Shown in pieces: positions 7,355 through 15,025 of a DNA stretch of 64,000 nucleotides (the stretch's first letter is position 1; each line of letters opens with the position of its first letter). This DNA is from Paenarthrobacter aurescens. GTDB lineage: Bacteria; Actinomycetota; Actinomycetes; Actinomycetales; Micrococcaceae. Location of the stretch: positions 310,001 through 374,000 of the forward strand of contig NZ_JAOEFX010000003.1 in assembly GCF_025421775.1 (NCBI RefSeq), in the 5' to 3' direction. Position numbers and translations under genes: made by a program. The notes below the pieces were generated by a model. The model searched no databases. It saw only the letters and a program-made list of their open reading frames with translations, and was not told the origin of the DNA.

Positions 7355-7903
7355 CTAAAAATCCCCGCCCGGGTAGATGCCCTCGGGCAAAATGAAACAC
7401 TCAGATCCCGAGGCGATACGGATTTCATTTGGGGCCAAGCCTTCTGCGACGATGTAGTTCTCCCCGCCTCCCAGATCGATTTGGATTCGATAGTCTTCGT
7501 CGACATTCCTGTCGGCGGATACTTTCGTTCCTTTCGCCCGGTAGTGGGCTTCGATGTCCTTCACGATCGGCTCGATGTTGGTTCCTCCAACGACCGTGAT
7601 GGTAGTGGAACCTTTCCATTTGTGTTGGGTGCTGTTGCAGGACAGAAGCATGCCCTTCTTTTTCTGATCAATGGAGTAATCAGCATTTTTTGGGATCAGG
7701 GCGGCAATCTCCAGTTCCATTGCTTGTGTATGAGCTTTCGCTTGCTGCCATGTCAGCTCAGCATTCATCGTTGCCTCCTGTGTTTTGGCCGCAGTTGGCA
7801 CAGTCGACTCCGTCGAACTCCCGGTGGGTGGCCCGGCGCAACCGGCAAGCCCGATCGAACCTGCCGCGAGCAACAACGCCATGGCACCGCGACGCGCCCT
7901 CAT
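7355..7903 (-). CDS. Array lipoprotein 2, putative immunity protein
   Basis: The 182-residue product starts MRARRGAMALLLAAGSIGLAGCAG, with the lipobox Cys at residue 22, and shares the ELTWQQAK, MLLSCN and CFILPEGIYPGGDF blocks with its paralogues. Between roughly residues 118 and 145 it differs from copies 1 and 4, having VSADRNVDEDYRIQID instead of the RLDIRGSYEVQ type. The frame is open a further 27 codons upstream to 7984, but those codons are a frame-shifted toxin-tail remnant and would bury the signal peptide, so the start at 7903 is preferred. Export and anchoring are well supported; protective function is inference. Confidence 0.75.
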   Translation of the reverse strand: MRARRGAMALLLAAGSIGLAGCAGPPTGSSTESTVPTAAKTQEATMNAELTWQQAKAHTQAMELEIAALIPKNADYSIDQKKKGMLLSCNSTQHKWKGSTTITVVGGTNIEPIVKDIEAHYRAKGTKVSADRNVDEDYRIQIDLGGGENYIVAEGLAPNEIRIASGSECFILPEGIYPGGDF

Positions 7904-7984
7904 CGAGCCACAATGCCAAGCCTGTCTTTGAGTACTTGCTTGCTTGTCTTCGCTTGTGGAGGCGATGAGGTTCTGGTTGCTCAT
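7900..7984 (-). pseudogene. 85-nt frameshifted remnant of the hydrolase 3' end (copy 2)
   Basis: The copy begins MSNQNLIAS in one frame and ends LKDRLGIVAR plus stop in the next frame, because it carries one base more than the 84-nt parent. As a result the first frame runs on into lipoprotein 2 without a stop. The change shows that this remnant is no longer maintained as a coding frame. Confidence 0.82.
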
Positions 7985-7990
7985 GAGGAT

Positions 7991-8548
7991 CTAGAAATCC
8001 CCACCCGGGTAGATGCCCTCGGGCAAAGTGAAGCAAGGCGAACCTGATGCAATGCGAATGACGCCGGGATCGTCCTCCCTGATGAGATACATTTCCGAGG
8101 TGGCCGGATCGCTTATCTCAACACGAAAGGTGCCTTGTATGGTCCGGTCGCTTGAGACCTCAAAACGATGATCCGTGTAGTGTGCCCGAGCAGCCGTCTC
8201 AAGTTCTTTCACGACAGATTCAGCTTCGCTTCCCTCAGTCAGCGTGATCGAAGTCGAACCGTTCCAGTTGTGTTCGGTATTGCTGCAGGATAGGAGAACG
8301 CCCGTCTCTTTCTGGACTATGGAAGTAATCTTGTCCTTTGGGATCAAGGCCGCGATCTCCAGCGCTTCCTTTTCCGTGCTTGCTTTAGCTTCCTGCCAGG
8401 TCAGTTCGGCTATCAACGGTTCCTCCTGTGTATCACTGGCAGTTGGCACGGTTGACTCCGTCGAACTCGCGCTTGGGTTTCCGGCGCAGCCGGCAAGCCC
8501 GATTGAAACGACCAGCATCAACGCCACGGCGCCGCTCCGAATCCTCAC
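7991..8548 (-). CDS. Array lipoprotein 3, most divergent copy, putative immunity protein
   Basis: The 185-residue product starts at a GTG that lines up with the ATG of its paralogues and reads MRIRSGAVALMLVVSIGLAGCAG, with a clear lipobox. The blocks ELTWQEAK, LLSC and CFTLPEGIYPGGDF are kept, but the segment from about residue 110 to 160 is largely different (TAARAHYTDHRFEVSSDRT, MYLIREDDPG) and the usual NYIVAEGLAPN block is lost. A frame open to 8680 is an artefact of the upstream repeat. Divergence in one segment with conserved ends is what would be expected if copies recognise different toxin variants; this is inference. Confidence 0.72.
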   Translation of the reverse strand: MRIRSGAVALMLVVSIGLAGCAGNPSASSTESTVPTASDTQEEPLIAELTWQEAKASTEKEALEIAALIPKDKITSIVQKETGVLLSCSNTEHNWNGSTSITLTEGSEAESVVKELETAARAHYTDHRFEVSSDRTIQGTFRVEISDPATSEMYLIREDDPGVIRIASGSPCFTLPEGIYPGGDF

Positions 8549-8628
8549 CGAATTGCACTTCCCAGCATGCACTTGGGCACGTGCACGTTGTCCTCGCTGT
8601 ACGAGGCGAGGAGGTTCTGGTTTTTCAT
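8545..8628 (-). pseudogene. 84-nt remnant of the hydrolase 3' end (copy 3)
   Basis: The frame begins MKNQNLLASYSEDN and ends CMLGSAIR followed by TGA, which overlaps the GTG start of lipoprotein 3. Length and position match the last 27 codons of the hydrolase and the other two remnants. It is the most diverged of the three, in step with the divergence of the lipoprotein that follows it. Confidence 0.8.
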
Positions 8629-8634
8629 GAGGAT

Positions 8635-9186
8635 CTAAAAATTCCCGCCCGGGTAAATACCTTCTGGCAACGTGAAACACTCAGAGCCCGAATCAATGCG
8701 GATCTGGTTTGGGGCTAACCCTTCGGCGACAATGTAGTTTTCATCGCTCGTATTGTGAGGGCTTATCTGGACTTCGTATGATCCTCTGATATCAAGCCTG
8801 TCCTCGACGACGTATTGTCCACTCTGATAGTGGGTTTTGATTTCTTTCAGGATCGGCTCGATTTTGGTTCCTTCGGTGACCGTGATTGTCGTTGAACCAT
8901 TCCAGCTGTGTTTGGTTCGGTTGCAGGACAGAAGCATGCCCTTCGTCTTCTGATCGATCGAGATGACGGCGTCTTCAGGGACTTGGGCGGCGATCTCCAG
9001 TTCCAGAGCTTGGGTATGAGCTTTGGCATCCTGCCATGTCAGTTCAACTTTCACCGGTTCCTCCTGTGTTTTGGTGGCGCTTGGCACAGTTGACTCTGTC
9101 GAACTCGTATTTGGGGTTCCGGCGCAACCCGTAAGCCCCATGAGGCCCGCCAGCAACAACGCCATGGTGCCGCGTCGCCCTATCAT
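8635..9186 (-). CDS. Array lipoprotein 4 (next to the hydrolase), putative immunity protein
   Basis: The 183-residue lipoprotein starts MIGRRGTMALLLAGLMGLTGCAG with the lipobox Cys at residue 21. It keeps ELTWQDAK, MLLSCN, NYIVAEGLAPNQIRI and CFTLPEGIYPGGNF. Its ATG overlaps the TGA of the hydrolase gene, so the two are translationally coupled, as is common for toxin and immunity pairs. It is therefore the likely cognate partner of the hydrolase and the parent or nearest relative of the three downstream copies. No named family is recognised. Confidence 0.78.
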   Translation of the reverse strand: MIGRRGTMALLLAGLMGLTGCAGTPNTSSTESTVPSATKTQEEPVKVELTWQDAKAHTQALELEIAAQVPEDAVISIDQKTKGMLLSCNRTKHSWNGSTTITVTEGTKIEPILKEIKTHYQSGQYVVEDRLDIRGSYEVQISPHNTSDENYIVAEGLAPNQIRIDSGSECFTLPEGIYPGGNF

Positions 9187-11102
9187 CGAGTCACAATTCC
9201 AAGCATGTCTTTGAGCGCTTTCTTGTTGTCTTTGCTGTCGGAGGCGATGAGGTTGTGGTTTTCCATGAGGATGTTCCCTTCTTCGACGGTGTTGATCGCT
9301 CTAAGTTGGTCGTCGTCGGGGCCGCGGTAGTAATGCTGTTCGAACTCATCGCGATGGATGGGGTTGTTTCCCTCCCACACAGCCCCTCTTTTCGTGATGA
9401 GGTTGGGAACTCCCTGACCATGGACGAGCAGATCATAGTAGTACAGGTTCGAGTATTCCGTGGTTGGCTGTGGTTTCCAGTCCGGGAGCATTCCGGCCCC
9501 GGCGAGGGATATTACTTTGTCATATCGGGCTCCGGCGACTTCGGAACTGGTGAGGTTCGCCAGGCCCCAGCTGTGCCCGATGCCAGTTTGTTCGGCACCG
9601 TTCAGGTAGGGGTCAGTGCGCATCCCGGTCTCGAAACCTGCCAGTTGCTGCCCCGAGGTGCGTGCAAGGTTCTCGTCGTTCGCCTCACCAATTCTCGCCA
9701 GGTTGGGACCTCCTGCGGTGTCCGCCTCTCCGGGGAACCGCCCATCCTTATAGACGAAAGCCACCGTCCCCGGCACGTTGTTATTGAGGTATTTCGAGAC
9801 CTGCTGTACGCCGCCTTCGTAGAAGATGTTCAGTCCGGTGAACGTTCCCGGGACGTAGGTGATCACATGCCGTGTGTTGGGGTCTGGGGTGCCGATCATT
9901 TGCACAATCCGGGACTGGTCCCGGTCATAGAGGTAAAGCCGTACGTCCCCGGCTTCCACCTGCTTCAGGTAGGCCACCTCATTTTCCAGCATCTTTGTTC
10001 GGTTCGGGTCGTGGTGTGCTTGCCCGATCCCCGACAACTTCCGGGCTGTTTCCAGGTCTTTCTCCGCCGCGCGGAGCAGGCCTGGCGCGTTCAACTGGTT
10101 AGCCCGGACCCTAGCCAGTGCGGGCATCCCGTCCAAAGCGCCGAACATGGCCGGAGCCGCAGCCAGCAGGAGCTCCTGCACCTGCGTGAGCCCGGACTCG
10201 TTCGCTGCAGGGTGGGCTCCCGCGTTCATGCCCGCCCACCAAGTCCCGATCTTCGATGGGTCCAAGCCTCGCAGGGTCTGCTGCCATCCGGGTATTGTGG
10301 CCAATGCCTTCACGTCAGCCTCGGATGCAGTGGACAAGTAGCCCAGCAGCGCCGAGCCCGATAAGGTCATCGGCGCCGTTGCAAGCACAAGAACGCCGTT
10401 CGATACCGTTATCTGCCCGAGGTCACCGCTCCCACCGGCAGCGCGGAACGTGGACGCGATGTCGGAAAGCCGGGTCGCGTCCTGATGGTTGTCTTCCAGG
10501 AACCGTCGCAGCCCGCCACGGACAGCGTCGAGATCAGAGTGCGCCCAGGAGCACTTGTCCTCGAACTCGGACACAGCTGCACTGACTCTGTTGGCCGCGC
10601 CTCGGTCTGAGCCGTCCTGGATCCTGAAGGTTGACACTGCGGAGTCCAAGGTGTCCGGATCAGCGGAACTCGCCCCACCAGTGCTTCCACTCGCCCAGAC
10701 ACGAAACCCCTGCCGTGCAGTCTCCACGCTCACCACCGGACGGTCAGTCGCCTCCATCGACGGGCGCGGTCCCACATCCACTGCAAATCCGCCGCCAGCA
10801 CGCGCCCAACCGGAGGCAAGCGCCCACTCCGTCACCTGATCCAAGCGACGCTGCTCAACCTCCGCGGCGCTCTTCGCTTGCTGTACCCGACGGGCAACGT
10901 CTTCCAACATATGGACCAGCTCCGTACGGGCCGCCCGTTCAGCGGCAACGTTCTCCCGGAAACAGTCAGCGAACACGCCCCGGAATTCCGTAAGAGCAGC
11001 AGTCGAGATCGCTTCCCGCCCGCCGCGTTGATCCTGCACCGTACGCGCTGCGTCTCGACATGCACCGATCAGACGATCGGCAACCCCCGTGTCGAAATTC
11101 AT
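9183..11102 (-). CDS. WXG-like/alpha-beta hydrolase (DUF1023-type) protein, candidate secreted lipase toxin
   Basis: The 639-residue protein has no signal peptide. Residues 1-110 and about 165-235 are long amphipathic helices with little proline, and the second set holds a Trp-containing turn (KCSWAHSDLD) like WXG100-type secretion targets. A linker (residues 260-345) contains WQQTLRGLDPSKIGTWW and FGALDGMPALARVRANQLN, the form found in actinobacterial DUF1023 hydrolases. The C-terminal half is an alpha/beta hydrolase with the nucleophile elbow GHSWG, Ser511, and an Asp in YYYDLLVHGQG and His in NPIHRDEF as possible partners. GGAG lies six bases before the ATG and a TATAGT -10 at 11144-11139. 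It overlaps the first of four lipoprotein genes. A type VII-exported lipase is the favoured reading; an intracellular hydrolase cannot be excluded. Confidence 0.72.
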   Translation of the reverse strand: MNFDTGVADRLIGACRDAARTVQDQRGGREAISTAALTEFRGVFADCFRENVAAERAARTELVHMLEDVARRVQQAKSAAEVEQRRLDQVTEWALASGWARAGGGFAVDVGPRPSMEATDRPVVSVETARQGFRVWASGSTGGASSADPDTLDSAVSTFRIQDGSDRGAANRVSAAVSEFEDKCSWAHSDLDAVRGGLRRFLEDNHQDATRLSDIASTFRAAGGSGDLGQITVSNGVLVLATAPMTLSGSALLGYLSTASEADVKALATIPGWQQTLRGLDPSKIGTWWAGMNAGAHPAANESGLTQVQELLLAAAPAMFGALDGMPALARVRANQLNAPGLLRAAEKDLETARKLSGIGQAHHDPNRTKMLENEVAYLKQVEAGDVRLYLYDRDQSRIVQMIGTPDPNTRHVITYVPGTFTGLNIFYEGGVQQVSKYLNNNVPGTVAFVYKDGRFPGEADTAGGPNLARIGEANDENLARTSGQQLAGFETGMRTDPYLNGAEQTGIGHSWGLANLTSSEVAGARYDKVISLAGAGMLPDWKPQPTTEYSNLYYYDLLVHGQGVPNLITKRGAVWEGNNPIHRDEFEQHYYRGPDDDQLRAINTVEEGNILMENHNLIASDSKDNKKALKDMLGIVTR

Positions 11103-11245
11103 TTTACTCCATCAAATAGATAAACCCCCGGCGGCTCCACTATACCTAACGCGCTCGACGGATTCTGAATCGCTTTCGCAAAGCGCTGAGCGGTGGACGA
11201 GGGAGTCCGTGGAATTCTCCGGGCCCCCGCGGAGTTGTCCCGAAC

Positions 11246-12283
11246 ATGCACAACAAACGGATCGGTTTCCTCTCCTTCGGTCACTGGGCCCGCGTCCCGG
11301 GTTCCCTCGTGCCAACGGCTGGGGAGGCCCTGAAACAGGGCATCGAACTCGCTGTGGCCGCTGAGGAACTGGGCATCGACGGGGCCTTCTTCCGGGTGCA
11401 CCACTTCGCCCGGCAGCAAGCATCGCCCTTTCCACTGCTGAGCGCTATTGCGGCACGGACCAGCCGGATCGAAATGGGGACCGGCGTCATCGACATGAGG
11501 TACGAAAACAGCCTCTACATGGCCGAGGAAGCAGCAGCCACGGACCTCATCAGTGATGGGCGGCTGCAGCTCGGAGTGAGCCGTGGTTCACCCGAACCCG
11601 CACGGAACGGAGCATCCAACTTCGGCTACGTCCCCGACGACGGTGAGGACGGTGGCGACATGGCCCGCCGCCACACTGCATTGTTCCGCAAAGCCATCGC
11701 CGGGCACGGGGTGGCCGAAGCGGACCCCCATTACGCCGGTGGGGCCACAGGTCTGCTGCCCATCCAACCCCAGTCACCCGGCCTCCCGCAGCGGATCTGG
11801 TGGGGCGCCGGAACCCGCAAAACGGCCGTGTGGGCTGCTGAGCAGGGGATGAACCTGATGAGCTCCACTCTCCTCACCGAGGACACGGGCGTGCCCTTCG
11901 ATGAGTTACAGGCAGAGCAGATCCGGATGTTCCGCGAAGCCTGGGCCGCCGCAGGGCACGGCTTTGAACCGAGGATCTCCGTCAGCCGCAGCGTGATCCC
12001 CATCGTCGACGACGTCGACAACCACTACTTCGGTCTGCGCGCCCAAGCGGACAGCCAAGACCAAGTGGGAATTCTCGACGGCGCGTTGTCCCGCTTCGGG
12101 AAAAGCTACATCGGCGAGCCGGATCAACTGGCGGACGAACTGGCGAAGGATTCAGCCGTGCAGGCAGCCGATACGGTCTTGCTCACAGTGCCCAACCAGC
12201 TTGGCGTCGACTACAACGCCAAGCTGCTGGGCAACGTCGCCAAGCACGTCGCCCCTGCCTTCGGTTGGAGCGCGAAAGCCTAG
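11246..12283 (+). CDS. LLM-class flavin-dependent oxidoreductase
   Basis: The 345-residue protein has the luciferase-like TIM-barrel pattern: RIGFLSFGHW at the start, ELGIDGAFFRVHHF in place of the usual DGxWxxEHH, IEMGTGVIDMRYENSLYMAEEAAATDLISDGRLQLGVSRG, and RIWWGAGTRKTAVWAAEQGMNLMSS for flavin binding. Such enzymes use FMN (or F420 in some actinobacteria) for monooxygenation or hydride transfer in the cytoplasm; the substrate is unknown. It is divergent from the hydrolase operon, sharing a 143-base intergenic region. Its TAG stop and the stop of the convergent decarboxylase gene lie within one CTAG at 12280-12283. Confidence 0.88.
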   Translation: MHNKRIGFLSFGHWARVPGSLVPTAGEALKQGIELAVAAEELGIDGAFFRVHHFARQQASPFPLLSAIAARTSRIEMGTGVIDMRYENSLYMAEEAAATDLISDGRLQLGVSRGSPEPARNGASNFGYVPDDGEDGGDMARRHTALFRKAIAGHGVAEADPHYAGGATGLLPIQPQSPGLPQRIWWGAGTRKTAVWAAEQGMNLMSSTLLTEDTGVPFDELQAEQIRMFREAWAAAGHGFEPRISVSRSVIPIVDDVDNHYFGLRAQADSQDQVGILDGALSRFGKSYIGEPDQLADELAKDSAVQAADTVLLTVPNQLGVDYNAKLLGNVAKHVAPAFGWSAKA

Positions 12284-14997
12284 GACGCCACCGCCACCAG
12301 CTCGAGAACAGAAGACGAAGCAGGCTCCGCGAACACCCGGTACCCCCGTTCGTGATCGAACCCATGGATTTCACGCGTATCCAAAGCAGCCATGAATTCG
12401 AGGGTCTGCCGGGTGACCACCTGGCCAGGGACCAGGATGGGGAACCCGGGCGGATAGGGCGTAACGAACCCTGCCGAGATTACTTCCTGTCCCGCGGCCA
12501 CCGCCGCAGCCACCTCAGCCGCGGACAGGTACACCGTGGAATCGGGCTTGTAACTCTCAAAGTAGGCGGCCCGGATGTCCCCGTCCTCGCAGGAATCATC
12601 CGTACGGAAGCGCGCGGCAAAGGTGCTGAAGTCCGGGAGCGGGGGAGTGGGACGCGGAGCATCGGATGAGGCAGGTAGCGTCCGAGCCCGCGACGATGGA
12701 TGTGGATTCTCAAAGCCCTCAGCGAGTTTCACCAGGACCTCGATCAGGTACGCGACGGAGCTGCGGGACGTGCCGATGTTGGTCATGAACAGCACAGTGT
12801 TCCGTGACGTCTTGTTCACTTGGATGCCGTGATCGTCCATGAGGTAGCTGTGGCGGAAAGTGTCGCCGTCGATCCCTGTCTTGCTGATGTCCAGCGTCAG
12901 GCGGCTGGGATCGATGACGAACTCGTCCCGCTGCCAGGCATCCTCCAGCTCGGCCAGCCCATCCCGCAGCGGCATGCTGGAGCCGGTTTCCCTATAGCGC
13001 GGACCGATGAGGTCCCGCGAGGTCAGCACACGGAAGTACTTCTTCAGCAGGGGATGCCGGGCCACGGCTTGGGCCACGGATACGGCAAGGTCCGATTGCC
13101 GTTGCACCAGGCCGAAGCCTTCCAGTTCCACCTGTCGTCTGCCAATGTCCAGGGAAGCCAGAATTTGGTAGTTGGGGGAGGTGGACGTGTGGGTCATGTA
13201 TGCCTCGCGGAAGGACTCCCGGTTGGAGCCGGCGAAGTCTTGGTCATACACGTGGATCATGGAACCCTGCCGCAGCGAGGTCAACGTTTTGTGGGTTGAC
13301 TGCGTTGCGTAGACCCGCAGGCGTGCCTTGGCAGGATCCGGAATCAGCCTGGTGGTGAGCCAGGCTTCGTCATCAACGGGTTCGCCCGTGGCCGGGTCAT
13401 GTAGGGCGGCGGCCTGTTCCGCGTACCGGGCGGCGTAGGCAGGATCGCCGAAGGAAGCTTCCAAAGCGGCTGCTGCCGCCATGCCGGTTCGACGGCGGTA
13501 CACCGGATGGGAGCGGGCGAAGGCAAACCACGCCTCATCCCACAGGAAAACCAGATCCGGTTTGATGGCCAGGCATTCCTCCATGACCCTTTCGACGTCG
13601 TACACAACGCCGTCAAAGGTGCAGTTGGTGAGGGTCACCATTTTCACCTCGTGAAGCCGGCCTGCCCGCCGGTACTCCAGGAGCCTGCGCTTCAGGCTGG
13701 CCAGCGGGACAGCACCATAAAACGCGTACTTGTCCAGGGGATAGGCATCCAAGTAGGACACACGGGCACCGGCAAGCACAAAGGCGTAGTGGTGCGATTT
13801 GTGGCAGTTGCGGTCCACCAGCACAACATCGCCCGGGGCAAGCAGTGACTGGTGCACGATCTTGTTGGCCGTGGATGTGCCGTTGGTGACAAAGTAGGTT
13901 CGTTGCGCCCCGAAGGCCCGGGCGGCGAGTTCCTGTGCGCGTTTGATGGAGCCGTGGGGATCCAGCAAAGAGTCCAGACCACCCGAGGTGGCGGACGTTT
14001 CGGCCAACAGCAGGTTTGTCCCGTAGAAATCGGCCATGTCCCGGATCCACGGTGAAGTCCCTACAGACGCACCCCGGGAAATCGGCAGGGCGTGGAAGAC
14101 GCTGGCCGGGCGGCGGCTGTAGTCCTGCAATGCCGTGAAGAACGGTGTTTCGAAGCGTTCGGCCACCCCGGACAGCAGTGACAGATGCAAGTCCAGATGA
14201 TCCTGTCGCCGGAAAATCCGCCGGAACTTCCTGGTGAGGGATCCCGCCAGGGACTCGATGGAAACCCCTGCCACCAGGTAGACATCAAGCTCCGGCCGAA
14301 GCCCGGAGACAGCCTCGGCCAGGGCAAGGATTCGCTCGATGGGCCGTGAGTCCTGCAAGTCTGCGGAAGTATGCCGGGCCAGGAACCTCCGGAGGTCGCT
14401 GCCCAACAGATGGGAGCTGCGGAGGGAGAAGCCCGGGCGAAGAACAACGGACTGGATATCGGGGTTCAGCATGATGGCCACCAAGGCATCCTCATAGCTG
14501 GGAACCACGTTGACCGTGTAGGTGAATGCATCCGAAGGGCGGCGCTGCGCAGCCATGGTGTTCTTGAGCGCCTCGGCTTCTTCGGGCTCCATGGTGTCCA
14601 CCACCAGGACCTCAAAGCGTGGCCGCTCCGCCGGCTCGGGCTGGTCAACAGCTTCCTCGTCCGGGAGCTCAGCGCGCGGCACCGCAGCTGTTTCCCCGGA
14701 CGAAGCGAGCGGGAGGTGGGACAAACCGCCTAGAAGCTGGAGCGCGGCCTGGGGTTCGCCGTCGTCGATTAACTGGCGCAACTGGGCCACGGCGTTGACG
14801 CCAGGTTCTGCCCAATACGGTTCCACCGCAGCCAGGAGGGCAAAAGTCCGGTCGATCTGGGACAGCAAACCGGACTCCTGGTGTCGGGCCGAGGCGAGCT
14901 GCCTGAGGGCGTATCCCAAAAACTCCCAAGCGTCGGCACGGGACCGCCAGGCCCTGCTGGGGGTGCCGATTTTCGGGGACGGGGAAGGGGTGCTCAT
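12280..14997 (-). CDS. Orn/Lys/Arg decarboxylase-family PLP enzyme
   Basis: The 905-residue enzyme belongs to the fold-type I Orn/Lys/Arg decarboxylases, which remove CO2 from basic amino acids to give diamines. The PLP-binding segment TYFVTNGTSTANKIV, the LWDEAWFAFA aspartate and the Schiff-base lysine in QSTHKTLTSLRQGSMI are all visible. The N-terminal part (about 300 residues, with a wing-type VVDTMEPEEAEAL region) is longer than in E. coli enzymes of about 715 residues. ATG 14997 is taken as start; a TTG at 15012 would add five residues. The permease gene ends 28 bases upstream on the same strand, so uptake of the substrate and decarboxylation are probably coupled. The exact substrate is not visible. 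Confidence 0.87.
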   Translation of the reverse strand: MSTPSPSPKIGTPSRAWRSRADAWEFLGYALRQLASARHQESGLLSQIDRTFALLAAVEPYWAEPGVNAVAQLRQLIDDGEPQAALQLLGGLSHLPLASSGETAAVPRAELPDEEAVDQPEPAERPRFEVLVVDTMEPEEAEALKNTMAAQRRPSDAFTYTVNVVPSYEDALVAIMLNPDIQSVVLRPGFSLRSSHLLGSDLRRFLARHTSADLQDSRPIERILALAEAVSGLRPELDVYLVAGVSIESLAGSLTRKFRRIFRRQDHLDLHLSLLSGVAERFETPFFTALQDYSRRPASVFHALPISRGASVGTSPWIRDMADFYGTNLLLAETSATSGGLDSLLDPHGSIKRAQELAARAFGAQRTYFVTNGTSTANKIVHQSLLAPGDVVLVDRNCHKSHHYAFVLAGARVSYLDAYPLDKYAFYGAVPLASLKRRLLEYRRAGRLHEVKMVTLTNCTFDGVVYDVERVMEECLAIKPDLVFLWDEAWFAFARSHPVYRRRTGMAAAAALEASFGDPAYAARYAEQAAALHDPATGEPVDDEAWLTTRLIPDPAKARLRVYATQSTHKTLTSLRQGSMIHVYDQDFAGSNRESFREAYMTHTSTSPNYQILASLDIGRRQVELEGFGLVQRQSDLAVSVAQAVARHPLLKKYFRVLTSRDLIGPRYRETGSSMPLRDGLAELEDAWQRDEFVIDPSRLTLDISKTGIDGDTFRHSYLMDDHGIQVNKTSRNTVLFMTNIGTSRSSVAYLIEVLVKLAEGFENPHPSSRARTLPASSDAPRPTPPLPDFSTFAARFRTDDSCEDGDIRAAYFESYKPDSTVYLSAAEVAAAVAAGQEVISAGFVTPYPPGFPILVPGQVVTRQTLEFMAALDTREIHGFDHERGYRVFAEPASSSVLELVAVAS

Positions 14998-15025
14998 GTG
15001 TTTCACTTTCAAACTGAAAAGGGGT

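Noticed and set aside
7904..7984. Upstream ATG at 7984 as the start of lipoprotein 2
   Set aside because: The added 27 codons are a frameshifted copy of the hydrolase 3' end and would bury the signal peptide and lipobox inside the protein.
6714..11102. ESX/type VII machinery genes near the candidate toxin
   Set aside because: No EccC-like ATPase, EccD-like membrane protein or small WXG100 pair was found among the neighbours; secretion route remains inferred.
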